IMG/VR virus record: IMGVR_UViG_3300021475_000044
Span: 1-29,157 of that record
Strand: one strand, 5' to 3'
Origin: a virus
DNA length: 29,157 bases
Shown: piece after piece, positions 21,016 to 28,051 of the stretch
Position numbering within the stretch: the first letter of the stretch is position 1
Layout: each line of letters opens with the position of its first letter
Translations under genes and position numbers: made by a program
Notes under the pieces: model-generated
What the model was told of the DNA's origin: nothing
What the model saw: only the letters and a program-made list of their open reading frames with translations
The model's database searches: none

Positions 21016-23306
21016 TTACCCTCGCTTTCGCCCTTCGATGCAAACTGACCGGCGTTTTCAGGCTGGCCGCGCTTGATCTTCGACTCTTCGAAGTCGCGGG
21101 CCTCAGCCAGCGGGCCGACTTCCCCCAGCTCAGCCAGATCCGGCAGCTCCGCGCCGTGGGCATCCTCGAGGCGGTTAATGAAGTCCTCGAGCGTTACCTC
21201 TTCGATCGCCCGCAGGAAGTCCGGCGGGTACATGCCGAGAAACGCACGCTTCGCGTCCTCCTCGGCCGGGAAGCCGAGCATGATCTTGTCTTCGTCCTCG
21301 CGCTTGTCCACGTCAGGCCCAAGGTCCTGCATGTCGATGATGTAGACATTCGGCGCGTTCTCGACGGGGCCCAGGATGATATCGATCTCATCGCCGTCGC
21401 GCCCGACCGTATTACGGATGAAGCCGTAAGGATGCTTGACGAGATTGTCGAAGACGAGCTGGCCGCGGTCGTTATGGATCTGGCGCCGTTCGCCTTTCTC
21501 GTATTCGATCGAGAGTGGAATGCCGGCGAAGTCGAGATCGCGGTGCTCCTCGGCATGGGCCGCAACCGGATCGTCCACCTCCGCGTCCGCCGCTTTCGCG
21601 ACGAGTGCGCGGCCTGAAGGCCGTCCCATCTGCTGCTGCTTCGCCTGAACCTTTTCACCTTTGGCGCCCGCGCCGCCAGCCCCTATTTCCTTAGCGGGAG
21701 CTTGAGGCGAAGGCTCGCCTTCGTTCTTCGTTTCGCCTTCTTCGCCTTCGCCTTCTTCGCCGGGCGCGCCGCCTGCCAGTAATTGCTGTTGCTGCTGTTC
21801 CTGAACCTCTTTGGCGGCTATGTCTTCTTCCTCGGCCGACTGGACGTCCTCGTCGGTGATGTTGGTCCAGATGCCGGTCGAATCGGAAGACTGCTTCAGT
21901 TCGTTGAGCGCGATCCTCTTATTAATGATGCCGGCGCCGAACATGGAGACAACCGAATCGCCGATGTTCTTGGCGAGGGTAGCCCTCTCGTCCTCGGTGG
22001 GAATCCGGATCGACGGAAACGTCAGGTCGAGATCTTCCGGAATCTCGCCCAGCGTCGACATGCAGATCACGGGATAGAGCTGATCGAGCGCCGGCCGCAG
22101 CTGATCTTCCTGATCGGCGGAAATCTTCTCCTCGTACAGCCGCTCAGCCGGGTCGTCCTTGACGCCCATGCCGGCAGGGCTATGCCCGAACAGGCGCATT
22201 TCGGGGATCTCGGCCGCGCCGGAAATGACCAGCCGGAACTGTTCGAGAAGATCCGAACAGCCGGTGAAAGCATACTGGGTCTGCTCGAGCCCGCCGTCCT
22301 TCGGGAAGATCATCATACTGTTGTTGGAAACCATCTGATTCATGGCTTCCATGCGCTGATAGAACGCCTGCAGCGCCGCGGAATTCATGCTGACGCCGGA
22401 CAAGGCCTGCGCCAGCTCATCGAACTTGATGCCCAACAGATTTGCCCGGAAGCTCAGATTGAGCATGTTCCAGAGCATGTTGTCGAACATGCGGATCGCT
22501 TCGTAAGCGATCTCCAGCACCGAAATGCCCCAGTACATCTGGGCCTGATACTCAGGGGCCGGGACGGTGGGCCCGGTGAAGCGGAGGATCCGGCTCGCAT
22601 GGATGCGGAAGCCACGGGCGCCGCCGAGCGACTGCACCCGGTAGTGCTCAGGCAGGTTGAATTCGAGAGGCCGCTCGATGTCGTGAGCTATGTTCGTGTC
22701 GGGATAGATGCCGACCCAGCGGTCGAACGGGATCAGCCCGCGGTAAGACCCGAGCTCCACCGTGTCGTAGTCGAGCGGTTCGTCAAGACGGTTCTCCTGG
22801 CCGTCGATGACGATCAGAGCGCCGGCACCGCCGAACAGCCGCGCCCACTTGATGGTTTCGAGCAGCTTCGCTTTGGTCTTTGTGTTGCGGATCACGCGGT
22901 CAAGCTGTGTAAGGTCCTTCGGGTCAAGATCCGAAGTCAGCCGGGGCCACGCGCGAACCATATCCTGCGCCGGCATGTCCACGATCCGCCGCGAGATCCA
23001 GTGATTGCGGTAGAGCGTGTACATCAGCTGGTAGTCGTAGGACCAGCGGACGAGCAGATAATCGGCTGCTTCAGCTACGCTCGGGGTGCCGAAGCCGGTG
23101 CGCGCCGCCGCGTTGACAAAGGCATCAGTGGCGCGGCCTACCAGCGCGCCCTGTTCGTTGAACGGCACGAGGCCGGAATTGATGAGATTCCGGTCGTGCA
23201 TGGCCAGCGCGTTCGTCTGTCCCTGACGCGCATCCCGGGCGCGCTGATCGTAGAATTGGCGGGTTTCAGCAAGGCTGAGTTTCAGCCGTGGGCGCGGTGG
23301 GCTCAT
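21003..23306 (-). CDS. Portal protein (DUF1073-like) fused to inorganic-pyrophosphatase-like domain
   Basis: A 767-residue protein. Residues ~80-480 have DUF1073 portal features: LYRNHWISRRIVDMPAQDMV, then LPEHYRVQ, RIHASRILRFTG and FGHSPAGMGVKDDPAERLYE. A Gln/Glu/Gly-rich linker follows. From ~588 a second domain reads SIEYEKGERRQI, KHPYGFIRNTVGRDGDEIDI, EDKIMLGFPAEEDAKRAF, the pattern of the InPase domain known in phage polyvalent proteins. The end is ESKIKRGQPENAGQFASKGE and a poly-Lys tail encoded by nine As. The portal forms the dodecameric DNA gate in the head. The ATG has no strong SD; a divergent plus-strand gene starts 39 bp away. Confidence 0.83.
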   Translation of the reverse strand: MSPPRPRLKLSLAETRQFYDQRARDARQGQTNALAMHDRNLINSGLVPFNEQGALVGRATDAFVNAAARTGFGTPSVAEAADYLLVRWSYDYQLMYTLYRNHWISRRIVDMPAQDMVRAWPRLTSDLDPKDLTQLDRVIRNTKTKAKLLETIKWARLFGGAGALIVIDGQENRLDEPLDYDTVELGSYRGLIPFDRWVGIYPDTNIAHDIERPLEFNLPEHYRVQSLGGARGFRIHASRILRFTGPTVPAPEYQAQMYWGISVLEIAYEAIRMFDNMLWNMLNLSFRANLLGIKFDELAQALSGVSMNSAALQAFYQRMEAMNQMVSNNSMMIFPKDGGLEQTQYAFTGCSDLLEQFRLVISGAAEIPEMRLFGHSPAGMGVKDDPAERLYEEKISADQEDQLRPALDQLYPVICMSTLGEIPEDLDLTFPSIRIPTEDERATLAKNIGDSVVSMFGAGIINKRIALNELKQSSDSTGIWTNITDEDVQSAEEEDIAAKEVQEQQQQQLLAGGAPGEEGEGEEGETKNEGEPSPQAPAKEIGAGGAGAKGEKVQAKQQQMGRPSGRALVAKAADAEVDDPVAAHAEEHRDLDFAGIPLSIEYEKGERRQIHNDRGQLVFDNLVKHPYGFIRNTVGRDGDEIDIILGPVENAPNVYIIDMQDLGPDVDKREDEDKIMLGFPAEEDAKRAFLGMYPPDFLRAIEEVTLEDFINRLEDAHGAELPDLAELGEVGPLAEARDFEESKIKRGQPENAGQFASKGESEGKKKA
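21009..21017 (-). promoter_or_regulatory. A9 slippery run at portal stop: candidate -1 frameshift/slippage site
   Basis: Nine consecutive As in the minus-strand message (GGT AAA AAA AAA GCC TGA) lie 3 bases before the portal stop. A -1 shift, or transcriptional insertion of one A, gives GGT AAA AAA AAA AGC CTG and enters the metallopeptidase frame. The zero-frame product is 767 aa and the shifted product about 1135 aa. A missing A in the assembly would look the same. Confidence 0.65.
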
Positions 23307-23345
23307 CTCAAACGGGGTACACTTTCAGGTCAAAGGCTACGTTTT

Positions 23346-24128
23346 ATGAAGTGGCTCTATGTCTTGATCTGCGAAACCGCCGAGTTGAACATCAAGGCCA
23401 TGTTTCCGAACGACTATTTCCAGTTCTCCGAGTTCAACTATCTGCTCTGGTTCGAAGGCAACATTCATACACTGGCGCAGCGGCTCGACATCACAAACGG
23501 ACGCTTCGGCCGTGCCATCCTTCTGCAATTCCACGCCAGTCAGGGCTGGGGTCCGATTCCGATGTGGCAATGGATCAACAGCCGGCAACTGGAAGCGCCC
23601 GAGATCGTACGGCTGCAGGCCCTGGCGACTAATCTGTCAATGCAGGTTGCCCAGGCGGCAAGGGTGGAGCCCGCGATCCTCGCGGAGCTCGCCACCACCC
23701 GCGCCGCCCTGAAAGCGGAACAGCAGCGCCACCGGGACGAACTGGCCGCCGAGGTTGAGTTCCAGCAACTCCAGCAGGCCGATACAAAGATCAAAGAACT
23801 GACCGCCGACCTGAAACGTTTATCCAAGCTGTTCTGGGAGCAAAACAACAAGCTTTATGAAGCAGAGGATAAGCTGAAAACTCTCGAAGGCATCGGGCGC
23901 CCCTTCGCGCGGATTACCTGCCGGTCAGGAAGCATTCGAACCCTGAACATCCCGAAAGTCAGAGGCACGATCTCCGACGAAAGCATCTTCGCCACGCACG
24001 ATCCGCACGCACCGGCGCGGTTCCTGACCGATGATCCCGAGCAGGCCGCACGCATCGAATCAGTGGTCGAATCAGCGCCGCATCTGGAGTTCCTGCCCGA
24101 TTACGGCAGGCGACAGGCTAAAAGCTGA
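23346..24128 (+). CDS. Unknown protein with central coiled coil
   Basis: A 260-residue protein, first gene of the plus-strand cassette. The ATG (MKWLYVLICETAELNI) has AAAGG 9 bases upstream; the longer frame to its left is antisense to the portal and rejected. The N-terminal ~95 residues are rich in aromatic residues (NDYFQFSEFNYLLWFEGN). Residues ~115-185 form a long charged coiled coil (ELTADLKRLSKLFWEQNNKL). The C-terminus ends LEFLPDYGRRQAKS. No family recognised; a regulator or DNA-associated protein is possible. It is divergent from the portal with a 39-bp gap. Confidence 0.65.
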   Translation: MKWLYVLICETAELNIKAMFPNDYFQFSEFNYLLWFEGNIHTLAQRLDITNGRFGRAILLQFHASQGWGPIPMWQWINSRQLEAPEIVRLQALATNLSMQVAQAARVEPAILAELATTRAALKAEQQRHRDELAAEVEFQQLQQADTKIKELTADLKRLSKLFWEQNNKLYEAEDKLKTLEGIGRPFARITCRSGSIRTLNIPKVRGTISDESIFATHDPHAPARFLTDDPEQAARIESVVESAPHLEFLPDYGRRQAKS

Positions 24129-24156
24129 CAATTAAAAGCTTTGCTAAGGTAGATGC

Positions 24157-24300
24157 ATGGCACTCAAAGCTTTGACTGTCCGGATTGACGAGCGCGTGAT
24201 CCGCCGCGCGAAAGCCTACGCCAAAGAAACAGGACTGAAGCTGTACGTGGTGGTCGAATCCTCGCTCAAAACCACGATTCCGGAAAAAGCAAAACGCTGA
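24157..24300 (+). CDS. Ribbon-helix-helix-like small protein
   Basis: A 47-residue protein, too short for most gene callers: MALKALTVRIDERVIRRAKA, then YAKETGLKLYVVVESSLKTT. A short strand (ALTVRID) followed by two helices with the spacing of MetJ/Arc-type proteins suggests a DNA-binding dimer. AAGG lies about 9 bases before the ATG. It could repress the cassette or the divergent portal promoter. Assignment rests on pattern and size alone. Confidence 0.58.
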   Translation: MALKALTVRIDERVIRRAKAYAKETGLKLYVVVESSLKTTIPEKAKR

Positions 24301-24305
24301 AAGCG

Positions 24306-25052
24306 ATGCTGGACGAACAGACCGTAAATTACCTCGACGCACTGCAGCTCCTCGACAGAATAGGCAAGTGCTACCGGACCATGCTGGAAAGCCTTCCGGC
24401 CGTGGATCGCGAAGCCGGTTACCGGGTAACCGGCAGGATTGAAGCCAAACCGCTCATGAAAGAGATTGTTGTCATCGAGGAAATCCTCCTCGACATGAGA
24501 AGGCTCCTGCCGCGGATCGACCCGGCTTACTTCAGGATCACCTCGCTCAATCAGGACTTGAGCGGGCTGGTCGAGCTCGCCGGGCAACCGCCGCTTGAGA
24601 ACAACCTGCTGGTGCTGCCGATCCAGCCGCCGCAACAGGAGCCGTGCGAATGCGGCAAGCCGGGAACGCACACCGAACATCGCGGCTTCAATCAGGCGAC
24701 CGGTACGCAGCATATCGTCTGGAAATGCTGCGACTGCCACGTCAACGAAGGCCATGCTCCGCTCGACTGGCACGCAGGCTGCCGCGCGGCTTACCGCCGC
24801 CTCGAAGTAAGACTCGAGCGCCAAAGCCGGTACGAGCCAGGGTGCGAATGCGCCTGGGACGCAAGAGGGCTTAAAGTCTCCCGTTACTGCCCTGTGCACG
24901 ACGTCTGCGAGACGTGCGAGGAACGGATGGGCGTAATGAAAGACCCTACGTTCGACCCGCAAACGGAAGCGCGGCCATACTGGATCTGCGGCGAGTGCGC
25001 CGCCGAAGCCAGGGAAGCCGTGGCGGAAGGCGAAACAGAATCACATGGATGA
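24306..25052 (+). CDS. Cys-rich zinc-ribbon-like protein
   Basis: A 248-residue protein. The N-terminal ~100 residues are helical (NYLDALQLLDRIGKCYRTML). From ~113 on there are several Cys groups: CECGKPGTHTEH, WKCCDCHVNEGHAPLDWHAG, CECAWDARG, YCPVHDVCETCEERMG and WICGECAAEA, consistent with two or more zinc ribbons. No catalytic motif is seen. The start lies 5 bp after the small RHH-like gene, and the end overlaps the next gene by 8 bp. Likely a nucleic-acid or protein-binding factor; specific role unknown. Confidence 0.65.
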   Translation: MLDEQTVNYLDALQLLDRIGKCYRTMLESLPAVDREAGYRVTGRIEAKPLMKEIVVIEEILLDMRRLLPRIDPAYFRITSLNQDLSGLVELAGQPPLENNLLVLPIQPPQQEPCECGKPGTHTEHRGFNQATGTQHIVWKCCDCHVNEGHAPLDWHAGCRAAYRRLEVRLERQSRYEPGCECAWDARGLKVSRYCPVHDVCETCEERMGVMKDPTFDPQTEARPYWICGECAAEAREAVAEGETESHG

Positions 25053-25374
25053 GCCGGTTCGGATGGTCGTCGTGTGCCGATCCGTCGCGGATCACCTGAT
25101 GAAGAATCATTCGATCAAGCCGGGCTCGCAAGTCTCGCGCTGTGTACGCTGCACTCAGCCGGTGGTCATCAGCGCCGAAGCGCAGGGACGGATCGATCAA
25201 CAGGGCCGTGAGAACGTGTTCATACTGTGCAACCCCTGCGTGGTCAAAGCGGTCCCGTCAAATGCCAATATCGAAACGACCATGACGAAAAACTGCTCGG
25301 ATCAGGTCGATCGCTCACCAGATGCCCGGCGGACCATGGAACATATACTGAGCAAGCTTCCCCATGACTTCTGA
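25045..25374 (+). CDS. Zinc-ribbon-like small protein
   Basis: A 109-residue protein with one apparent zinc ribbon: CVRCTQPVVIS...ILCNPC (about residues 33-65). The N-terminus MDEPVRMVVVCRSVADHL and C-terminus RRTMEHILSKLPHDF are helical. It overlaps its neighbours on both sides (8 and 11 bp), indicating a tight operon. Function unknown; related zinc ribbons in phages often bind DNA or RNA polymerase. Confidence 0.65.
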   Translation: MDEPVRMVVVCRSVADHLMKNHSIKPGSQVSRCVRCTQPVVISAEAQGRIDQQGRENVFILCNPCVVKAVPSNANIETTMTKNCSDQVDRSPDARRTMEHILSKLPHDF

Positions 25375-25621
25375 ATGCGTCTACTGTAAAGAGCCTGTCC
25401 TGCCCGGTGAAACACTTCCGCTCGATGCCGTTCCGTTTTTACAGAACGTTCATCGCGAATGCGCGATCCGCATGGTCATAGGTTCAGCAGCCCATCAACT
25501 TGGCGACTGTTCATGTGCCGGCAACACGCGCGAAGATCCGCCCGGCATGACCATCCGCCAGGCCGCAAGACTTGCCGCCGACACGTTCGACGCACTCCGA
25601 AAAGCACCCCATGAATCCTGA
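25364..25621 (+). CDS. Small Cys/His protein (HRECxxRMVxGSxxHQLGxCSCxG family)
   Basis: An 85-residue protein: CVYCKEPVLPGE, then NVHRECAIRMVIGSAAHQLG, DCSCAGNTREDPPGMTIRQA and ARLAADTFDALR. I recognise this Cys/His pattern from many small phage and bacterial proteins of unknown function; the paired Cys and His residues probably bind zinc. It overlaps the flanking genes by 11 bp. Confidence 0.7.
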   Translation: MTSECVYCKEPVLPGETLPLDAVPFLQNVHRECAIRMVIGSAAHQLGDCSCAGNTREDPPGMTIRQAARLAADTFDALRKAPHES

Positions 25622-25874
25622 CCGCCTTCGCTCGCTCGAACTGTTCGCCTGGGTAGGCGAGGACGAGCTGGGCTCCGGCGTCATCGGCCTCAAGCAGGGA
25701 CTGGTCCCGGCGGGCTACATTCCGCTGGTGGCCACCGCGAGAGAAAAGGTCGATCGCGACTATATCAGGATGGCTATGAGCATCCAGGCTGAAACCTACG
25801 GCAAGAAGATCTATCTGTGCCGGTTCACGTTTGCCGAAGTCATTAAGCAGACTCGGCCCGGTGAGCCATTATGA
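25611..25874 (+). CDS. Small conserved phage protein (WVGEDELGSGVIGLKQG)
   Basis: An 87-residue protein starting MNPDRLRSLELFAWVGEDEL; an upstream in-frame extension would overlap the previous gene by 50 bases and is rejected. The conserved-looking parts are WVGEDELGSGVIGLKQG, VPAGYIPLVATA and YGKKIYLCRFTFAEV. I have seen this pattern in other phage genomes without a known function. Its stop overlaps the next ATG (ATGA). Confidence 0.65.
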   Translation: MNPDRLRSLELFAWVGEDELGSGVIGLKQGLVPAGYIPLVATAREKVDRDYIRMAMSIQAETYGKKIYLCRFTFAEVIKQTRPGEPL

Positions 25875-26338
25875 AACCGTTCATCGAAGGCGACCCGCCT
25901 CCGCAGCGGTTGAATGCCGGCGACCGGGCGTTCTACAACGGCAAGTATCAGGCCATCCTCAAGTACGATGGCGATATCACCATCCTGACGATCCGCCGCG
26001 AGGATCGGCGGCCGGTTACCGATTGGCGCGACGTGCAATGGATCAAGAACCAGCTTCTCGGTCCCGAAATCGAGGCTGTCCAGTTGTTCCCCGCCGAGTC
26101 GCGGCTGGTCGATATGTCGAACCAGTTCTATCTCTACGCGGTCACGAGCCCGCCGGGTTACCGGTTTCCGTTCGGATTCCAGGAGCGCCGTGTTTCCGAG
26201 TCGATCACTGTCAACGTGGCAAACAGCGGGCCGAGTCAGCAACGGCCATTCGCCGATCACGTCCGGCCGGCCGACCTTAAAGAGAGCGAAGAGAAAGTAA
26301 GTGCGGATCTCAGGGAAATAGGATTCAAGCCGAAATGA
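25871..26338 (+). CDS. Conserved phage protein (WRDVQWIKNQLLGPE family, DUF7694-like)
   Basis: A 155-residue protein. Conserved-looking parts: FYNGKYQAILKYDGDITILT, DWRDVQWIKNQLLGPEIEAV, FPAESRLVDMSNQFYLYAVT and FPFGFQERRV. The run of acidic and aromatic positions in the middle matches a small phage family that I recall as DUF7694, function unknown. It overlaps its neighbours by 4 bp on each side. Confidence 0.65.
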   Translation: MKPFIEGDPPPQRLNAGDRAFYNGKYQAILKYDGDITILTIRREDRRPVTDWRDVQWIKNQLLGPEIEAVQLFPAESRLVDMSNQFYLYAVTSPPGYRFPFGFQERRVSESITVNVANSGPSQQRPFADHVRPADLKESEEKVSADLREIGFKPK

Positions 26339-26730
26339 AACGTCTTACGCCTGAAGAGAAACAGCAGCGAAAGGTCGAACGCCAGAGACTGGACGAGGAA
26401 GAACGGGCGAATGCTCCACGCTGGATGGAGTACAAAGTAGTGAAAGACACCGGTAAGATCCTCGCATCAGGGGATGCTGTATGGCTGACTACGGAACAGG
26501 GAGCGGGCACGTTTCACGTCGACATTCATCGAGCGCTGCCCGACGGTGGCCGATTGATCGAAGGCGTGACATTCCACTTGACGCTGGAGCAATGGACGAA
26601 TCTGGCTGACGCCGCGATCCGGAGAGTTAAATGGCTCCGAGCCATTCTGGCTGAAGATCTTGACCCCACAGTGAAAGCAGCACTCGACCTGCCGAAAATG
26701 AACGGCTCAACGCCTGTCGGTCATCAGTAG
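26335..26730 (+). CDS. Unknown protein, last gene of the plus-strand cassette
   Basis: A 131-residue protein: a basic/acidic helical start (MKRLTPEEKQQRKVERQRLD), then a beta-rich middle (WMEYKVVKDTGKILASGDAV) and a helical end with WLRAILAEDLDPTVKAALD. No family recognised. Its stop is 52 bp from the stop of the convergent MuF-type gene, and no clear terminator is seen between them. Confidence 0.6.
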   Translation: MKRLTPEEKQQRKVERQRLDEEERANAPRWMEYKVVKDTGKILASGDAVWLTTEQGAGTFHVDIHRALPDGGRLIEGVTFHLTLEQWTNLADAAIRRVKWLRAILAEDLDPTVKAALDLPKMNGSTPVGHQ

Positions 26731-26772
26731 TGCAATCAGCACCAGCACAGCAAATGTTACCAGCCTCTCCAT
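26707..26772 (-). CDS. Possible 21-aa membrane peptide
   Basis: The frame reads MERLVTFAVLVLIALLMTDR R. It lies 10 bp after the MuF stop on the same strand and overlaps the 3' end of the last plus-strand gene. One hydrophobic helix is the only support; there is no clear ribosome-binding site. Confidence 0.2.
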   Translation of the reverse strand: MERLVTFAVLVLIALLMTDRR

Positions 26773-26782
26773 GCTTCTTAAT

Positions 26783-27613
26783 TTAAGCCGCCTGCGGCCA
26801 GCTCGCAAACTTCTTGAAAGCCGCCCGCGTCATCCGTTTGATCGATCCCATCGAATACACCCGCGCCGGCCACGTCACTTCATCGAGCGAGATCAGGGGC
26901 AGGGAAGCGCAGCGGCAATTGGGAAACTCCCCGGGCGCTCCTGGTCCCAGAGTGCTGCGCTCGCCGATCAGCATTTCGGGCTGCGGTAAATCGGCCCAGC
27001 GCACCAGTACCAGATTCAGATTCTTGTGCGATGGCCGTACGCGCTCATCCTCGGCCGTCGACCACTGGAACCAGTCCGCGCCGATCTCTTCCGATCGCGC
27101 CCGGGTGACCGCGGACTCGGCTTTGCCGACTTCGGTACGCGCGATCAGCTGGATCCGGCTTTTGGCCAGGGAGGGCGACATCCGCCGGACCTCAGCTTCG
27201 ATTTCACTCGCGCGCCCGCCCCGCTGCTCGACTTTCGCCGCGTAAGCCGTGATGCTCTCGGCTATCTTCAGCGGGACCGAACTGATCATATGCGCGTTCG
27301 CCGCGACCACCTGATCGATGCGATGCCCGACGCCTGTTGCGCGCAACTCCTTCTTGAGCGCCTTCCAGATATCGCCGGCGCGCGTCGATTTGAAGGCTGC
27401 CTCGCGCCATGACGCCGCGTTCGCGGTACCGGCGGCCGCGGCGAACTTTTTCGCCATGTCCCACGCGGCTTTCTTGAACTGCGGATCAGCTGCGATGCGC
27501 CGCAGAATGACTGGCGTCAGCGGGCGTCGTCCGCCGAACGTCCGCAGCAGTCTGGTGAGCTCACGTTCGTACAGGTTCTGGAGCCGGGTGAAAGCAGGAA
27601 CAGCCAGAGGCAT
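26783..27613 (-). CDS. MuF/SPP1 gp7-like head morphogenesis protein
   Basis: A 276-residue protein. The MuF domain lies at about 155-240: RTEVGKAESAVTRARSEEIG, then the signature DERVRPSHKN (189-198) and PNCRC (231-235). The N-terminal ~150 residues are helical. MuF proteins are minor head components associated with the portal. Here the gene is separated from the portal by the 3.4-kb plus-strand cassette, whereas the two are usually adjacent. No effector domain follows the MuF domain. A gene-free repeat region lies upstream. Confidence 0.85.
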   Translation of the reverse strand: MPLAVPAFTRLQNLYERELTRLLRTFGGRRPLTPVILRRIAADPQFKKAAWDMAKKFAAAAGTANAASWREAAFKSTRAGDIWKALKKELRATGVGHRIDQVVAANAHMISSVPLKIAESITAYAAKVEQRGGRASEIEAEVRRMSPSLAKSRIQLIARTEVGKAESAVTRARSEEIGADWFQWSTAEDERVRPSHKNLNLVLVRWADLPQPEMLIGERSTLGPGAPGEFPNCRCASLPLISLDEVTWPARVYSMGSIKRMTRAAFKKFASWPQAA

Positions 27614-27666
27614 AAGCCAAGAGTTTCAAGAGGCTGCCGCAAGGCAGGCCGGATCTGCCGGGACGA

Positions 27667-27678
27667 CCAGATATCTGG
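27667..27678. promoter_or_regulatory. Perfect 12-bp palindrome CCAGATATCTGG
   Basis: A self-complementary site overlapping the first repeat copy. Could be bound by a dimeric protein. Chance occurrence of one 12-bp palindrome is possible, but a second lies 64 bp away. Confidence 0.4.
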
Positions 27679-27730
27679 CGAGCCGGGAAGAGCAAGCCGG
27701 GACGACCAACTGCCGGGACGATCCTCTACC

Positions 27731-27742
27731 GGAAGATCTTCC
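27731..27742. promoter_or_regulatory. Perfect 12-bp palindrome GGAAGATCTTCC
   Basis: A self-complementary site between repeat copies in the gene-free region. With the site at 27667 it suggests a control region upstream of the MuF gene. Confidence 0.4.
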
Positions 27743-28051
27743 AGCATGGGTGGCCAGAGCGCCGGGACGACCAGAGTTTCCCTCTCGACGCCGCAGCCGG
27801 AACGATTCGTTTTCCGGTTTGTGGGAATTTTCGATGCCCAGCCGGGACGACCAATGATCGCTCCCGACGCCGCGCAGTCAGACTATCCAGGCGGCCGTGC
27901 CGGGACGACCAGAGTTTCAATGATCGCTTCCGGGGCTGCCTCGGCAAGCCGAAGATATCCCGAACACTTAACAGCCTTTCCGCGGGCAGTGGGTCGGCAA
28001 GCGTACCCACGCTGAGAGCGGACTTCGCCAGCCGGTGGCGCTGAATAGATT

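Larger units (their letters stand above)
27614..28051. repeat. Gene-free stretch with GCCGGGACGACCA repeats
   Basis: No convincing gene is seen in 438 bp. Five exact copies of gccgggacgacca start at 27657, 27696, 27761, 27841 and 27899, with degenerate copies at 27712 and 27796. All have the same orientation and irregular spacing (about 15-60 bp). Copies at 27761 and 27899 are followed by gagtttc, and those at 27841 and 27899 share atgatcgct nearby. The region lies upstream of the MuF gene and downstream of the nuclease gene. It could be a binding-site array (regulator, origin or packaging) or relics of a small mobile repeat. Confidence 0.8.

Noticed and set aside
21783-23345. Plus-strand frame extending the 260-aa gene far to the left
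   Set aside because: This part is antisense to the portal and has no protein-like pattern; the ATG at 23346 with its ribosome-binding site is the real start.
27657-27911. CRISPR array
   Set aside because: The repeat is only 13 bp, spacers range from about 3 to 45 bp, copies are partly degenerate and no cas gene is present.
27726-28015. Overlapping ~90-codon frames on both strands in the repeat region
   Set aside because: Their translations are dominated by the DNA repeats and Arg/Ser/Pro; no ribosome-binding site or family pattern.
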